Notes: a model not told the origin generated them from the letters alone. A stretch of DNA of 64,000 nucleotides from Herbaspirillum sp. RTI4 (GCF_034313965.1 NZ_JAVIWQ010000002.1:1240001-1304000); one strand, 5' to 3'; shown: positions 13,257 through 24,226, numbered from the stretch's first letter. Program-made: numbers and translations.

Positions 13257-13304
13257 TCGGATGCTGCACTACAGCGCCGCTAGGGGCGGCTGTGGTTTGC
13301 TTAT

Positions 13305-13928
13305 TTACTTCTTTTCTGCGACGACAGGTGCGGCGCCAGGAACAACGGCTTCGACCTTGCCAGCAGGAACCGACGCAATAGCGATAGTCTGGTTTTCACC
13401 GTGGATGATCGCAGTCACGCCTGCTGGCAATGTGATGCTAGGCAAGTGGATCGAGTGACCAACTTCCAGCGCTGCCAGATCGACAGTGATGAATTCTGGC
13501 AAGTCTTTCGGCAGGCAGGAGATTTCCAGTTCTGTCACCACGTGGCTGATGATACCGGCCGACAGCTTGACTGCAGGCGATATTTCAGCATTGATGAAAT
13601 GCAAAGGCACCTTGACGTGGATCTTTTGCGAAGCATCGACGCGTTGGAAGTCGATATGCAACACCAGTTGCTTGAATGCGTGGACTTGGAAGTCGCGCAG
13701 CAAGACTTGTTCTGATTTGCCTTCGATTTCGAGGTCGAGGATAGAAGAGTGGAATGTCTCTTTTTTCAGCGCGTGGTACAGCGCGTTATGATCGAGAGCG
13801 ATGCTGACAGGGGCGCTAGTGCCACCGTAAACGATTCCTGGGGTTTGACCGGCGATGCGCAGGCGGCGGCTCGCTCCGGTCCCCTGTGCAGTGCGTGTAA
13901 ATGCGATAACTTTCATGTGTGACTCCAA
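13305..13928 (-). CDS. rplY: ribosomal protein bL25, CTC form
   Basis: The 207-residue product is the long CTC/TL5 form: an N-terminal 5S rRNA-binding L25 domain (about 1-95, beginning [20 protein letters not shown] after a four-residue extension) and a C-terminal beta domain. A start at the inner ATG (13916) gives the canonical N terminus, and GGAGT lies just upstream of it on the minus strand at 13923-13927 reading into the gene, so 13916 may be the true start. The tail is Ala/Val/Pro-rich with a lysine end. It lies downstream of prs in the usual betaproteobacterial order; the pth gene that normally follows is not present here. Its leader contains several hairpins. Confidence 0.95.
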   Translation of the reverse strand: MESHMKVIAFTRTAQGTGASRRLRIAGQTPGIVYGGTSAPVSIALDHNALYHALKKETFHSSILDLEIEGKSEQVLLRDFQVHAFKQLVLHIDFQRVDASQKIHVKVPLHFINAEISPAVKLSAGIISHVVTELEISCLPKDLPEFITVDLAALEVGHSIHLPSITLPAGVTAIIHGENQTIAIASVPAGKVEAVVPGAAPVVAEKK

Positions 13929-13934
13929 AAATAA

Positions 13935-14008
13935 CTGTGAGCTTTGACACTCACGTGAACATCTCCCGCGACCAGGAGATGGAAAATCCTTTTCGCGTAA
14001 GCGAAGAG
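13935..14008 (-). promoter_or_regulatory. structured leader of rplY (three hairpins)
   Basis: On the minus strand between prs and rplY there are successive stems: CTCTTCGC with GCGAAAAG (13989-14008), CATCTCC with GGAGATG (13960-13981, perfect 7 bp) and GTGAG with CTCAC (around 13936-13954), the last just ahead of the ribosome binding site. Such structure could serve transcript processing or ribosomal-protein autoregulation; no known motif is recognised. Confidence 0.4.
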
Positions 14009-14135
14009 GGGGTACGAATAAGGGATGGCTTCATCAGAGCTTCGTTATGAGCCTCTGGGGCAGTTGCGAGGTGCTTTTTTTGTTCGCAGTATGCGTGCCG
14101 TTGCGTAGTGCGTGTTGTTGCTTGCCGGGTGAAGC

Positions 14136-15086
14136 TTATTCGGCAAACATCGACATGACCGAATCGCCCCTGCTGATCCGTTTAAAGGTTTCTGCCAGCA
14201 AGTCCGCGCACGACAACTGGCGGATTTTGTTGCAGGCTTTCGCCGCGTCGGACAGCGGTATCGTATCGGTCACGACCAGTTCGTCCAGCGGTGAGTCGAT
14301 GATGCGCTGGATGGCCGGACCGGACAATACCGGATGCGTACAGTAGGCGACGACTTTTTTCGCGCCTCTATCCTTCAGTGCTTCAGCGGCCTTGGTCAGT
14401 GTGCCGGCGGTATCGACCATGTCATCCATGATCACGCAATTGCGGCCTTCAACTTCACCAATGATGTTCATGACTTCAGAGACATTGGCTTTGGGCCGGC
14501 GCTTGTCGATGATTGCCAGATCGCAATCAAGGCGTTTGGCCAGCGCCCGGGCGCGCACTACGCCGCCCACATCGGGCGATACGACCAGCAGGTCGTCGTA
14601 ATTTTTGCTGACCAGATCGCCCAGCAAAATCGGGGAAGCATAAATATTATCGACCGGGATATTGAAGAAGCCTTGAATCTGGTCGGCATGCAAATCCATG
14701 ATCAGCACGCGTTCGACGCCAGCGTCTTGCAGCATATTGGCCACAACCCGGGCTGAAATCGCCACGCGAGCAGAGCGAGGACGCCGATCCTGGCGGGCAT
14801 AACCGTAGTAGGGAATTGCCGCAGTGATGCGGCCGGCTGATGCGCGCTTGAGAGCGTCGACCATCAGCATGATTTCCATCAGATTGTCGTTGGTCGGGGC
14901 GCAGGTCGATTGCAAAACGAAAACATCTTTACCACGGACGTTTTCATTGATTTCGACCATGACTTCGCCGTCCGAGAATTTCGATACTTTGGCTTTGCCG
15001 AGCGGGATACCGAGTTTTTTAGCTACGCTGATCGCCAACTCCGGATAGGCGTTGCCTGTAAAAACCATCAGGTTCTCGTATGCCAT
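14136..15086 (-). CDS. prs: ribose-phosphate pyrophosphokinase (PRPP synthetase)
   Basis: With the start at [11 protein letters not shown] (15086), which has AGGGATAGGGAT upstream, the protein is 316 residues, the standard class I length; an upstream ATG at 15113 only adds nine residues. It makes PRPP from ribose 5-phosphate and ATP for nucleotide, NAD, His and Trp synthesis. The flexible loop region ([10 protein letters not shown]), the PDVGGV motif and the PRPP-binding loop [12 protein letters not shown] are all present. It is followed by rplY and preceded by tRNA-Gln and ispE on the same strand. Confidence 0.97.
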   Translation of the reverse strand: MAYENLMVFTGNAYPELAISVAKKLGIPLGKAKVSKFSDGEVMVEINENVRGKDVFVLQSTCAPTNDNLMEIMLMVDALKRASAGRITAAIPYYGYARQDRRPRSARVAISARVVANMLQDAGVERVLIMDLHADQIQGFFNIPVDNIYASPILLGDLVSKNYDDLLVVSPDVGGVVRARALAKRLDCDLAIIDKRRPKANVSEVMNIIGEVEGRNCVIMDDMVDTAGTLTKAAEALKDRGAKKVVAYCTHPVLSGPAIQRIIDSPLDELVVTDTIPLSDAAKACNKIRQLSCADLLAETFKRISRGDSVMSMFAE

Positions 15087-15221
15087 ATCGGGTATCCCTA
15101 TCCCTGAGTGCAACCAGTATAAAATCGAAAGCCGACAATGCCTGACTTGTTAGTCATGCATTGACGGCTAGGTTTCTTCTTTTTTGACATGCCGGGACTT
15201 CACTTTACTGCCCCAATTTAA

Positions 15222-15297
15222 TGGCAGGGGAACAAGGACTCGAACCTTGGATGCTGGAATCAAAATCCAGTGCCTTAACCAACTTGGCGATTCCCCT
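15222..15297 (-). tRNA. tRNA-Gln (anticodon TTG)
   Basis: The minus-strand sequence folds as a 76-base cloverleaf: acceptor AGGGGAA with TTCCCCT, D arm GCCAAGTTGGTTAAGGC, anticodon arm CTGGA-TTTTGAT-TCCAG giving TTG, T arm with GGTTCGAGTCC, discriminator G and encoded CCA. The weak first pair (A-T) is characteristic of tRNA-Gln. It sits between ispE and prs, a conserved betaproteobacterial position, and is probably co-transcribed with them. Confidence 0.97.
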
Positions 15298-15476
15298 ACG
15301 CAACTTGCTGTTTGCCGTTATGGATGACTGTATCGGCGTGAGCCGCTTATGTTGCACGTTTTGCACGTGTAGCATGTACGAGTCATCAAATTCAACGTCA
15401 AACGAATTTGATTACGATCTTAAGTCAGTGCTGATCAGTGCAGATGCGTGATACTTATGTTTCCTGCTAATGCAGA

Positions 15477-16358
15477 TTACATATCAACATCGTTACCGGC
15501 ATCGATTGGATCAAACGGATGCTTTTGCAGGGACCTGGCTTTCCACGCTTTCCAGCGCGAGGGTACCTGCTTCAGTATTTCCGTAGCCTGCGATTCTTGC
15601 TCAAAAGAACAAAATATGCAAGAACCCGATCCCGTCATTCTGGCATTCCCGAAAAGCTTAAGCCATTCAATGACTTCCGCGATGGCCGGGAAATGCCTGA
15701 CAGCCACTTCTTCCAGATCGTTCTTTCCAAAACTTTTTAATGCCCTGGAAAAGTCCGCTATTCTGACGGGTTTCGTATCCCGTGTCAATTCCGGTGATGA
15801 AAATATTACTTGAGTTGGTACGGCCACCCCAGGTTCTATCACTACGAACCAGCAATCCGGTGTTTCCAGCACCTGCAATTGCTCTCCGATGCCTTCAGCA
15901 AAGGCATTGCCGCCGCAAAGAAAAAACGGCACATCTGCCCCTAGCGGCAAACCCAGCTTCAGTAAATCAGCGCGGGAATAGCCAAGTTGCCATAGCCGGT
16001 TGAGCGCCATGAGCGTGGTCGCTGCGTCCGACGAGCCGCCGCCCAGCCCGCCACCCATAGGCAAGCGCTTTTCAATTGTGATATCTGCCCCTAGCTCAGG
16101 CTTCCCTGCTGCCTGCCGCAGCAATTTGGCAGCACGCACGATCAAATCCTGCTCCTGAGGCACTCCAGGCAAGTCGGTAATGCGGCGGATTACGCCATCG
16201 TTACGACTGGAAAAATGTAGCGTATCACCGTAGTCCACCAGCTGAAATACGCTTTGCAGCAGATGATATCCATCCGCACGCCGACCCGTCACATGCAAAA
16301 ACAGGTTCAGTTTGGCCGGCGCCGGGCAATTATTGAGGGTGGCGGGGATGTACGACAT
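15477..16358 (-). CDS. ispE: 4-diphosphocytidyl-2-C-methyl-D-erythritol kinase
   Basis: A GHMP kinase of 293 residues in the non-mevalonate isoprenoid pathway; it phosphorylates CDP-methylerythritol with ATP. Visible signatures are [20 protein letters not shown] at the N terminus, the ATP loop [14 protein letters not shown] near residue 100, [11 protein letters not shown], and the C-terminal MTGSGSCIF glycine motif. It begins directly after the lolB stop (16359), and tRNA-Gln and prs follow. The gene order is that of other betaproteobacteria. Confidence 0.97.
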   Translation of the reverse strand: MSYIPATLNNCPAPAKLNLFLHVTGRRADGYHLLQSVFQLVDYGDTLHFSSRNDGVIRRITDLPGVPQEQDLIVRAAKLLRQAAGKPELGADITIEKRLPMGGGLGGGSSDAATTLMALNRLWQLGYSRADLLKLGLPLGADVPFFLCGGNAFAEGIGEQLQVLETPDCWFVVIEPGVAVPTQVIFSSPELTRDTKPVRIADFSRALKSFGKNDLEEVAVRHFPAIAEVIEWLKLFGNARMTGSGSCIFCSFEQESQATEILKQVPSRWKAWKARSLQKHPFDPIDAGNDVDM

Positions 16359-17018
16359 TTACGGCGTCTGTGCGCTGTCGAGCACGAGACGGATCGTGAC
16401 TTCGCCTGCTTGTTGCGTGGTACGGGTCAGATCAATCCGACGCGGATAATTCGGCTCTCCCGGGGTCTCCGGGTTCTGCCAGGCACCGTACACGATGTGC
16501 CAGCCATCGGCGGTGGTGACTGCGCTACTCTCGGCGGCGGCAGGCACGCTGAAAGACTGGCCACGCTGATCGGTGCCCGTGCCTTGTAGCCACCGGCCCA
16601 GGCCGGCGATAGGCAAAGGCCAGCCCAGTGTCTGCTCCATCAGGCTGTCGGCATCTGCTGCGTAGCGCGGCGCTTTTCCGCTTTGTGTCAGGGTCGCCTG
16701 ATCCGGCGTGATATCGATAGCGGCCACCGTTTGCCCCAACGGGGAAAGCATGGTCAGTGAGGTGTGCTGCGGCGTTTGATTCCAAAGGAAGCCGCCATAG
16801 ACGGCTTGCTCTGCATTGTTGTGCTGATAGCGCAAAGACAGCCGGCCACTAAATCGGATGCTTGGCTGGTAAGTACGCACAATGCTGGCGCTACCCGCTG
16901 ACGGTGCGGGTGGCGTAGGCAGGGCCGCGCAACCTGCGACCAGCAATGCCAGCGTCAATGCCGCCAGCAGCCCTGATCTCTGGAGACTCGGTGTGATGTA
17001 AGTCTGATGAACGGTCAC
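16359..17018 (-). CDS. lolB: outer-membrane lipoprotein LolB
   Basis: I chose the GTG at 17018 because its GTGA overlaps the TGA of the upstream TPR gene (17015-17017), giving translational coupling; an in-frame ATG at 17093 would lie deep inside that gene. The 219-residue protein starts with a lipoprotein signal ending LALLVAGC (Cys30), with Ala at +2 as expected for outer-membrane sorting. The FSGRLSLRY segment and the following beta-rich region match LolB, which accepts lipoproteins from LolA and inserts them into the outer membrane. ispE follows immediately. Confidence 0.9.
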   Translation of the reverse strand: MTVHQTYITPSLQRSGLLAALTLALLVAGCAALPTPPAPSAGSASIVRTYQPSIRFSGRLSLRYQHNNAEQAVYGGFLWNQTPQHTSLTMLSPLGQTVAAIDITPDQATLTQSGKAPRYAADADSLMEQTLGWPLPIAGLGRWLQGTGTDQRGQSFSVPAAAESSAVTTADGWHIVYGAWQNPETPGEPNYPRRIDLTRTTQQAGEVTIRLVLDSAQTP

Positions 17019-18823
17019 AGCTGGATTTTCAGGCGAGTCAGGGTGCTGTTGAGTGCCTCGTTGCCAGGCTCTTTTTTGTGCGCTTCGCGCCATATGGCCA
17101 GGGCTTCTTCCTTGTTACCGGCGGTCCACAATACTTCCCCGAGGTGAGCGGCGACGTCAGGATCGCGTTGTGCCTGATAGGCGCGGCGCAGATTGTCTTC
17201 GGCTTCTTTCAGATTACCCATCCGGAATTGCACCCAACCGAGCGAATCGTTGATGAAGGCGTCGTCCGGGGCCAGTTTGTGGGCGATGTTGATCAGTTTC
17301 AGGGCTTCCGGCAGGCGTTCGTTGCGGTCTGCCAGCGAATAGCCGAGGGCGTTGTAGGCGTGCTTGTTGGCGGGCGCTACTGCCATGGTGGTGCGCAGCG
17401 CTGCTTCCATTGCCGTCATGTCGCCCAGTTTTTCCTGCACCATGGCGTAGTCGTACAGCAACTCAGGATTATTCGGGAAGTGTTTCAGGCTTTCCTGTAG
17501 CAATGCCGCGGCTTCCGGGGCGCGCTGATTGTCGCGCAGGATTTGCGCTTCGCTTTCAATGAGCAGCACTTTGTCGTGATCGTTATCGCTTTCGCTCTGC
17601 GCTTGTTGCAGCACTTTACGGGCCCCTTCGATGTCTTTCTGGCTTACCAGTAACAGGGCGCGACGCATCTGGACTTCACCGTAAGCTTCGCCGGGTTCCA
17701 CTTTTTCCAGCCATTTGAGCGCCTGCGGCACATCTTTGCGCTGTTCTGCAATTTGCGACAGGAGCAGCAGCGCCGGGGTGGGATCGCGTTCTGTTTCGGG
17801 ATGGGCTTCGATCATGTCCAGAAAGCGTTTCAGGTAAGTCTCGGACTCGTTCAGTTTATTGTTTTGGGCGCTCAAGACGCCGAGCGAAAACAAGGTTTGC
17901 GGATCATCCGGATTATTTTTCAGAATGATCTGAAACTGGGTATCGGCCTGTTCATATTGCTTCTGTTCCACCAGACTGCGGGCATAGGCGACCCGTACTT
18001 CGTCTGCCTTCGGGTATTGCTTCAGGTAGTCCGAGATCAGCTGCATGGACTGCGCAGGATCGGGCGTGACCTGCGCCAAGGTCAGGATGGCCAGTTCCGA
18101 AGCGGGCTTGATGCGTTGCGCCGCGAGTGTTTCCTGCTTTGCGCGCGCCAGATCGCCGTTGGCAAAGGCAGCTTGCGCCAATCCCAGATGGCTTTCGAAG
18201 ATAGGCGCGTACGGTGTCAGTACCCTTTCGATCATGGCAAATGCCGCTGCTTTGTTCTTGGCGCGCATCATCACTGCCTGCATTTGCAACATCATGATGG
18301 GTCGTACCTGAGGCGACGCATCCTTTAGTTGCTGAACCAGGATGGGTTCCATGTCAGCCAGATTGTCGTTGAGCATGATCAGGCCGAGGTAGTTCTGCTG
18401 CGCCTCGCTGGAATGCGGTGCCAGCTGCGTCCACAGATGCACGGCTGCCAGCGCTTCGCGCGGGCTTCTGACGGCGATCGCCATTTCGGCAGCACGTCTG
18501 GCCAGACGCGGATCGCGGGTTTGCTTGGCAGTGGACATCAGCGTCGCAAAGGCGGCTTGCCACTGGCCGCGCTGGAAGGCGATTTCGGATGTCATGATCT
18601 TGAACAGAATGTCTTCGTTCAGATCAACATTCGGCAGAGGATCTTCCTGCAGTTGTGAGGCTTTCGCTTTATTTTTTAAGGTGCGCGCGCTGCTCTGCTT
18701 GGCTTGATCCGACATTTTCTTTTTATCGGCAGCCTGTGTGCTGGCCTGCTCACTGGGGGACTGCATGCCAGCGCATGCCGACAGCAAGGAGCTAAGCAGG
18801 ACGATTGCGAGCGTTTTTTTCAA
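17015..18823 (-). CDS. tetratricopeptide-repeat lipoprotein
   Basis: The 602-residue protein has a lipobox LLSAC with Cys17 and is then almost wholly alpha-helical TPR repeats, clearest at about 280-330 and 430-590 (for example [30 protein letters not shown] is one unit in two parts). It probably acts as a periplasmic or outer-membrane assembly scaffold. The lolB start overlaps its stop by four bases, so the two are coupled, and the TPR-lolB-ispE order is conserved in betaproteobacteria. The exact partner is not known. mutM diverges from its 5' end. Confidence 0.88.
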   Translation of the reverse strand: MKKTLAIVLLSSLLSACAGMQSPSEQASTQAADKKKMSDQAKQSSARTLKNKAKASQLQEDPLPNVDLNEDILFKIMTSEIAFQRGQWQAAFATLMSTAKQTRDPRLARRAAEMAIAVRSPREALAAVHLWTQLAPHSSEAQQNYLGLIMLNDNLADMEPILVQQLKDASPQVRPIMMLQMQAVMMRAKNKAAAFAMIERVLTPYAPIFESHLGLAQAAFANGDLARAKQETLAAQRIKPASELAILTLAQVTPDPAQSMQLISDYLKQYPKADEVRVAYARSLVEQKQYEQADTQFQIILKNNPDDPQTLFSLGVLSAQNNKLNESETYLKRFLDMIEAHPETERDPTPALLLLSQIAEQRKDVPQALKWLEKVEPGEAYGEVQMRRALLLVSQKDIEGARKVLQQAQSESDNDHDKVLLIESEAQILRDNQRAPEAAALLQESLKHFPNNPELLYDYAMVQEKLGDMTAMEAALRTTMAVAPANKHAYNALGYSLADRNERLPEALKLINIAHKLAPDDAFINDSLGWVQFRMGNLKEAEDNLRRAYQAQRDPDVAAHLGEVLWTAGNKEEALAIWREAHKKEPGNEALNSTLTRLKIQL

Positions 18824-19002
18824 GGGAACATCCTGAAGTTTCGAGAGTAAGCGATGATTTTACGCTGAACCGCTACAACCGACCTGAGTCGTTTCTGCGG
18901 AAGCCGCTGAAAAACCTTGAATCGAGCGCTGCATTATCATATGGTGCGCCGGAGCCGCTTTCCGGCATCCCGTATTTTCGCCCGATTTTTGTGAATGCCG
19001 AC

Positions 19003-19824
19003 ATGCCAGAACTGCCAGAAGTAGAAGTTACCCGACGCGGCGTTGCACCGTATCTTGACGGCCAGACCGTCACCGGCGTGGTCATGCGCCGTAGTGGTTT
19101 GCGCTGGCCTTTTCCGGTCGGACTGGAATCGACCCTTGTCGGCCAGACCATTCGGCGCACGGGACGGCGCGGCAAATATTTGCTTATCGAATTCGACCAC
19201 GGCACTTTACTGATCCATCTGGGCATGTCCGGCCATTTACGTGTATTGCCGCTGGACGTCGCGCCCGGCAAGCACGATCATTTCGATTTACTGGTGGGAG
19301 CGAAACTGGTACGCATGACCGATCCGCGTCGCTTCGGAGCCGTGCTATGGCATGCGCTTGCTGACGGGGCTGTCGGTGAACATCTGCTGCTGCGCGGACT
19401 GGGTTGCGAGCCGCTGGAAGACGGTTTCACCGCGCTGCATTTGCACCGCGCAACGCGCAAGCGCAGCGCCTCTGTCAAACAGGTGCTGATGGCGGGCGAC
19501 ATCGTGGTGGGCGTCGGCAATATTTACGCCTCGGAAAGTTTATTCACGGCGCGCATCAATCCCAAAACGGCGGCGCAGCGCATCAGTCTGGCGCGTTATG
19601 AGTTACTGGTTGCGGCGATTCGCGCCACGCTGGCAGCGGCAATCGAGCAGGGTGGCAGCACCTTGCGCGATTTCATTGCGGTGAATGGCCAGTCGGGTTA
19701 TTTCCAGCAAAACTATTTCACTTATGATCGGGCCGGTCTGCCTTGTCGCGTGTGCGGCAGTGAAATCCGACAGATCAAGCAAGGGCAGCGCTCGACCTTT
19801 TACTGCGTGAATTGTCAGCGATGA
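19003..19824 (+). CDS. mutM: formamidopyrimidine-DNA glycosylase
   Basis: I start at 19003 because the enzyme needs the exact N terminus M-PELPEVE, with Pro2 as the Schiff-base nucleophile and Glu3 as the acid; the frame is open further upstream but lacks sense. The 273-residue length is standard. Lys58 in GRRGKYL, the helix-two-turn-helix region (NIYASE) and the C-terminal zinc finger CRVC...YCVNC are intact. It removes 8-oxoguanine and ring-opened purines. Its stop overlaps the mutY start by ATGA, which couples two partners of the same oxidised-guanine repair system. Confidence 0.97.
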   Translation: MPELPEVEVTRRGVAPYLDGQTVTGVVMRRSGLRWPFPVGLESTLVGQTIRRTGRRGKYLLIEFDHGTLLIHLGMSGHLRVLPLDVAPGKHDHFDLLVGAKLVRMTDPRRFGAVLWHALADGAVGEHLLLRGLGCEPLEDGFTALHLHRATRKRSASVKQVLMAGDIVVGVGNIYASESLFTARINPKTAAQRISLARYELLVAAIRATLAAAIEQGGSTLRDFIAVNGQSGYFQQNYFTYDRAGLPCRVCGSEIRQIKQGQRSTFYCVNCQR

Positions 19825-20951
19825 AGCGGGTTATTGATGGTTCTGATGTCGTCAATGATTATGCCGATGCCTCCTTTTCCACCGCCGTTATCGGCTGGCA
19901 AAAAACGCATGGACGGCACGCCTTGCCCTGGCAAAACACGCGGGATGCCTATCGCATCTGGCTGTCTGAAATCATGCTGCAGCAGACGCAGGTGACGGCG
20001 GTGATTCCTTATTACCAGCGTTTCCTGGAAAGCTTTCCCGATGTGGCGACGCTGGCGGCCGCACCGTCGGAAGCGGTGATGGCGCTGTGGAGCGGCCTCG
20101 GTTATTACACCCGGGCGCGTAATCTGCACCGCTGCGCGCAGCGTGTTGTGGCGGAATACGGTGGCCTGTTTCCTTCCGATCCTGAGCTGCTGGCGGATTT
20201 GCCGGGCATAGGCCGCTCAACAGCCGCGGCGATTGCCGCGTTTTCCTACGGCAAGCGGGCGGCGATCCTGGATGGCAACGTCAAGCGCGTGTTTGCGCGG
20301 GTATTCGGCGTCGAGGGTTATCCCGGTTCCAAAGCGGTGGAGGATTTGCTGTGGCGGCGCGCCGTGGCTTTGCTGCCCTCCGAAAATATCGAATCGTATA
20401 CGCAAGGTTTGATGGACTTGGGGGCGACGCTTTGTACCCGCTCACGTCCGGCCTGTGGCAATTGCCCGCTGCAAGCCCGTTGCGTGGCGTTTGCCAGCGA
20501 CCGGGTGAGTGAGTTGCCGATACGCAAACCGAAAAAAGCCTTGCGCGAAAAATCGACGGCGATGCTGTTGCTGGTCGATCAGGGTCACGTTTTACTGGAG
20601 CAGCGACCCGATAGCGGGATTTGGGGCGGCTTGCTGTCGTTGCCGGAGATTGCTGCGTCCACGGCAGCTGACGATGCCGTATTCGATACGGCGCTGGCGT
20701 TAATCGTAGCGCGTTTCGGCGAGATGGATGATTACTGCAAATTACAGCCGTTTTCACATACGTTCACGCACTTTAAGCTGCATATAGCACCTTACCGGAT
20801 CACGCTGGCGCGCCGTCTGCATCAGGCGGCTGAGGCCGGTTATCTCTGGTATCCGCAGCACAAATTGCATGCTGCGCCATTGCCGGCACCGGTTAAAAAA
20901 TTGTTGCTGGAGTTATTTGGCGAAGCCGATTTGCTGACGCCTCTGAATTAA
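19821..20951 (+). CDS. mutY: A/G-specific adenine glycosylase
   Basis: The ATG at 19821 forms an ATGA overlap with mutM and gives 376 residues (a TTG at 19812 adds three). Visible parts are the catalytic Glu in [10 protein letters not shown], the helix-hairpin-helix [12 protein letters not shown], the catalytic Asp in ILDGNVKRV, the 4Fe-4S loop C-x6-C-x2-C-x5-C ([17 protein letters not shown]) and a C-terminal NUDIX-like domain that reads 8-oxoG. It removes adenine opposite 8-oxoguanine. The gene converges with rapZ. Confidence 0.97.
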   Translation: MKRVIDGSDVVNDYADASFSTAVIGWQKTHGRHALPWQNTRDAYRIWLSEIMLQQTQVTAVIPYYQRFLESFPDVATLAAAPSEAVMALWSGLGYYTRARNLHRCAQRVVAEYGGLFPSDPELLADLPGIGRSTAAAIAAFSYGKRAAILDGNVKRVFARVFGVEGYPGSKAVEDLLWRRAVALLPSENIESYTQGLMDLGATLCTRSRPACGNCPLQARCVAFASDRVSELPIRKPKKALREKSTAMLLLVDQGHVLLEQRPDSGIWGGLLSLPEIAASTAADDAVFDTALALIVARFGEMDDYCKLQPFSHTFTHFKLHIAPYRITLARRLHQAAEAGYLWYPQHKLHAAPLPAPVKKLLLELFGEADLLTPLN

Positions 20952-20976
20952 GCAGGTTCTGCTCAGACTTTCAGGG

Positions 20977-21840
20977 TCAGGACAACTGCCGATGGCGGCA
21001 CACGACCTGTTCGCTATCGGCAAAGTGTTTCGCCAGTTCCTCGACGATATACACCGAACGGTGTTGTCCGCCAGTGCAACCGATGGCCACCGTCAGGTAG
21101 CTGCGGTTATCGCGCTTGAAGGCGGGCAACCATTTGTCGATGAAGCCGGTGATGTCGGCCAGCAGGTCGGCAACCTCTGGCAACTGCGCCAGAAAGTCCA
21201 TCACCGGCGCATCGCGGCCCGTGAGGGCGCGCAGCTTGAGGTCGTAGTGCGGATTGGGCAGAAAGCGCACATCGAAGACCAGATCAGCATCCTGCGGGAC
21301 GCCGATTTTGAAAGCGAAGGACTCGAACAGCACCGTCAGCTGCGTGCGCTCTACATCGATCAATTCCTTGATCCAGGCGCGCAATTTGTTGGCGCTGATA
21401 TCGGTGGTGTCGATGACATGACCGACGCCTTCGATTACCGCCAGCATTTCCCGTTCTGCATGGATGCATTCGGTGAGCGTCATGCGTTCCGAGGGCGGTT
21501 GTTGTGGCAGCATGCGATGCGATAGCGGGTGGCTGCGGCGGGTTTCGGAAAAGCGGGTAATGAGCGATTCGGTGCTGGCGGTCAGGAAAAAAACGTGGAC
21601 ATCGTGTCCTTCTGCTTGCAGTCGGGCAATATCCGAGGGCAAGCCTGACAGGGAGTCGGCGCTGCGCGCATCGGTTGCCACTGCCAGCATGTCGGCACCC
21701 TCCTTGCGGCGGGTCTCGACCAGGGCATATAAAAGCGTGGGCGGCAGATTGTCGACGCAGTAATAGCCGGCATCTTCCAATACATGCAAGGCGACGGATT
21801 TACCGGAGCCGGAAATTCCTGTGATGAGTACGATTTTCAT
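20977..21840 (-). CDS. rapZ: RNase adapter protein / nucleotide-binding protein RapZ
   Basis: The 287-residue protein has a Walker A GISGSGKS at residues 8-15 and the conserved RapZ C-terminal features FDVRFLPNPHYDLKLR, GRDAPVMDFL and AIGCTGGQHRSVYIVE. In enterobacteria RapZ guides RNase E to GlmZ and senses glucosamine 6-phosphate; in betaproteobacteria the role is less clear. It lies 63 bases after hprK and with ptsN forms the minus-strand nitrogen-PTS cluster. Confidence 0.95.
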   Translation of the reverse strand: MKIVLITGISGSGKSVALHVLEDAGYYCVDNLPPTLLYALVETRRKEGADMLAVATDARSADSLSGLPSDIARLQAEGHDVHVFFLTASTESLITRFSETRRSHPLSHRMLPQQPPSERMTLTECIHAEREMLAVIEGVGHVIDTTDISANKLRAWIKELIDVERTQLTVLFESFAFKIGVPQDADLVFDVRFLPNPHYDLKLRALTGRDAPVMDFLAQLPEVADLLADITGFIDKWLPAFKRDNRSYLTVAIGCTGGQHRSVYIVEELAKHFADSEQVVCRHRQLS

Positions 21841-21903
21841 GCGTGGATGATACTGTATTCTGCGGTGACAGGTTTCGCGTCGCCCCTGTTGAATCGGCTG
21901 GAA

Positions 21904-22845
21904 TCAGGTTTCGTTATTCATGGCGCGCCGTTGCCGTTCGATGAATTCCTTGAGCGTATCGATGCCGCGCAATTGCAGGATGGTGTTGCGCACCGCCGCC
22001 TCCAGCAAGACCGCGATATTGCGGCCTGCCGCCACCGGGACGACTACTTTGCGAAACGGCAGGCCGAGCACATCCTGAAATTCTGCATCGAGTGGCAGGC
22101 GTTCGTAATTTTCTTCCAGCGTGCTGCGGCGAATCAGATGAACGATCAGCTTCAGGCGCATCTTGCGACGCACAGCGGTTTCGCCAAAAATGGCCTTGAT
22201 ATCGAGCAAGCCCAGACCGCGCACTTCAAGCAGATTTTGCAACAGCGCAGGGCAACGGCCTTCGACCATGTTGGGCGCAATGCGCGCGAATTCGACAGCG
22301 TCGTCGGCCACCAGTCCGTGGCTGCGCGAAATCAATTCCAGTCCGAGTTCGCTTTTGCCTAAACCGGATTCGCCGGTGATCAATACGCCTACCCCCAGCA
22401 CGTCCATGAACACGCCATGCATGGTTACGCGCTGCGCCAGTTTTTTGGACAAATACACGCGCAGATAATCAATCACCTGCGCGGCGGGCAAGGGCGTGGA
22501 AAACAGCGGGATATTCTTTTCGTCGCACACCGCCATGATGTCGGGCGGCGTCGCCAGACCTTGGGCAATGATGAAGGCGGGTGGCTCGCCGGACACCAGT
22601 TCCTTGGTCTGATAAGCGCGCGAAGTGGGGGAGAGGCGCTGGTAGTACTCGGTTTCCTGATGGCCGAAAATCTGGATGCGGCGCGGGTGGATCAGGTTCA
22701 AGTGACCGACCAGATCGGCGGCCGAGGCGGCATCCCCGGAAATCAGGCGCTCACCGCCCGGGAAGCCGGCGAACCAGCCCAGTTGCAGAGATTCTCGGTT
22801 TTCATCGTAGAGCTGTTGGATCGAGAGGTCGGTATAGAAGGGCAT
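21904..22845 (-). CDS. hprK: HPr kinase/phosphorylase
   Basis: The 313-residue protein has the P-loop GESGLGKS in its C-terminal half and the family signature [12 protein letters not shown], followed by the conserved C-terminal segment [16 protein letters not shown]. It phosphorylates and dephosphorylates HPr at serine. In proteobacteria with an incomplete PTS it works together with PtsN in metabolic and nitrogen signalling rather than sugar uptake. It sits between ptsN and rapZ. Confidence 0.96.
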   Translation of the reverse strand: MPFYTDLSIQQLYDENRESLQLGWFAGFPGGERLISGDAASAADLVGHLNLIHPRRIQIFGHQETEYYQRLSPTSRAYQTKELVSGEPPAFIIAQGLATPPDIMAVCDEKNIPLFSTPLPAAQVIDYLRVYLSKKLAQRVTMHGVFMDVLGVGVLITGESGLGKSELGLELISRSHGLVADDAVEFARIAPNMVEGRCPALLQNLLEVRGLGLLDIKAIFGETAVRRKMRLKLIVHLIRRSTLEENYERLPLDAEFQDVLGLPFRKVVVPVAAGRNIAVLLEAAVRNTILQLRGIDTLKEFIERQRRAMNNET

Positions 22846-22967
22846 GGGCGGGTCTCTGTCGGGTCTCTGCCGTATTGCTACGGGGTTAATTCCGCTGGCG
22901 GCTGACGCCAGCGCGCTATTGCACCACGCTTATTCAGAGATTGCGTGAGAATTCCAGGGCAATTTTC

Positions 22968-23450
22968 TCAGACGGTTTCTGCGAGCGGGTCTGTGCTGGG
23001 GCGCCATGTGACCAGTTGCCGATAGACGGAATCGGCGTCAGGATCGCTTGCCAGCATGTTGCGCAGCGCGTTGTCGGAAAACATTTGCGCTATTTCGGAC
23101 AGGATTTCCAGGTGCAGCTGGGTGGCAGTATCGGGGATCAGTAGAAAAATGAGCAGACTGACCGGTTGCGCGTCGGGCGATTCAAAGGGGATTGGTTCTG
23201 CCAGTCGCATGAAGGCGGCCAGCGGCGCTTTCATGTCCTTGATTCTGCCGTGCGGCAAGGCGACGCCGTGTCCGAGTCCGGTGGAACCCAGCCGTTCGCG
23301 TGCGAACAGGTTGTCTGAAACGGTAGAGCGTGCGATCCCGCAGTTGTTTTCAAACAGCAGGCCGGCTTGCTCGAATGCGCGCTTCTTGCTGGAAACTTCC
23401 AGGTCCAGAGCAACGTTTTCCGGTAACAGGATTTTTGCGAGATATGTCAT
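22968..23450 (-). CDS. ptsN: PTS IIA-Ntr nitrogen regulatory protein
   Basis: The start at MTYLAKILLPENV (23450) is preferred over a longer frame from 23477 because it matches the PtsN N terminus; it gives 160 residues. The phosphoryl-accepting His67 lies in GVALPHGRI and His61 in the preceding GLGHG. PtsN regulates potassium transport, nitrogen and carbon balance through its phosphorylation state. hprK and rapZ follow. The usual upstream neighbours rpoN and hpf are absent; pagP is there instead. Confidence 0.95.
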   Translation of the reverse strand: MTYLAKILLPENVALDLEVSSKKRAFEQAGLLFENNCGIARSTVSDNLFARERLGSTGLGHGVALPHGRIKDMKAPLAAFMRLAEPIPFESPDAQPVSLLIFLLIPDTATQLHLEILSEIAQMFSDNALRNMLASDPDADSVYRQLVTWRPSTDPLAETV

Positions 23451-23613
23451 GGAGCGCCGTTGCAGGGATAGACCCAAGGGGAGAATTTTTGCCAGATTAT
23501 AGGCTTGTTTGCCAGTTCTGTATCAGCTTCCTGCCTGATTGCCGGGCTTGCCGTCGGGCAGCTTACCGCCCGGAAACGCTGTCTCCGCGCGGTTTTCCAC
23601 TTTGTTGCGCGTA

Positions 23614-24192
23614 TTAAAAAACGATGCGGCTGAACACCAGCAATACATCGCCATTGTTTTTGTTTGCGGATAAACGCGGAACATAAGCAAACATGACTTT
23701 TGCATGTCGCACGCCGATGGAGGCGACTGGCAATGGCACCGGGAAGGGGACGCTGTTGAGATAATCTTGCCGGCTCATCAGCATCATCGTGCCGCCGAGG
23801 CCGACTTCCAGCGGCGATCCGCCCACGGCCCATATCCATTCATAGGAATAGCCCGCCATGTATTGCGGATGCTTGTGCGAGTCGCGCAGCACGAAGCCGT
23901 ACAGCGATTCATCGTTGCCGCTCGCGTTACGCAAGGTTTTGCCGTAGCCAAGACCCCAGGCGTGTTCATTCAACTCCGCCAGTTTTTCTGGCGTATAGGT
24001 GCTGCGGCCATGATGGGCCAGACCGGAAACATAGAGCGCATCGTCGCCGTTGTCGGAGATGTCGCTGGCTTTGTTCTTGATTTGTTGCCACCAGCTGTCA
24101 TCGCTGACTTGCTGCGAATGGGCGGACAGGCTGCAACCCAGCATCAGGGCGGCAACGAGGAGGGCAGAGCGGATTGGTGCAGGGCAAAGCAT
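23614..24192 (-). CDS. pagP: lipid A palmitoyltransferase PagP
   Basis: The 192-residue protein has a signal peptide (about 1-25, ending SLSAHS) and a PagP barrel. Motifs align with enteric PagP: LYVSGLAHHGRSTY with the likely active-site His61, YGFVLRDSHKHPQYMAGYSY with Asp104 and Ser105, and the C-terminal FPVPLPVASIGV and FSRIVF. PagP moves palmitate from phospholipid to lipid A in the outer membrane, giving resistance to cationic peptides and lowering TLR4 signalling. AAGGAT precedes the start. The gene is upstream of ptsN with 160 bases between, so its own promoter is likely. Confidence 0.88.
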   Translation of the reverse strand: MLCPAPIRSALLVAALMLGCSLSAHSQQVSDDSWWQQIKNKASDISDNGDDALYVSGLAHHGRSTYTPEKLAELNEHAWGLGYGKTLRNASGNDESLYGFVLRDSHKHPQYMAGYSYEWIWAVGGSPLEVGLGGTMMLMSRQDYLNSVPFPVPLPVASIGVRHAKVMFAYVPRLSANKNNGDVLLVFSRIVF

Positions 24193-24226
24193 GATCGGGA
24201 TCCTTATCTTTTTTTGTTCATGGAAT

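Noticed and set aside
15221..15451. Plus-strand frame across tRNA-Gln
   Set aside because: It reads through the complement of a well-folded tRNA; the MAGEQGLEPW motif it yields is a common artefact of tRNA antisense translation.
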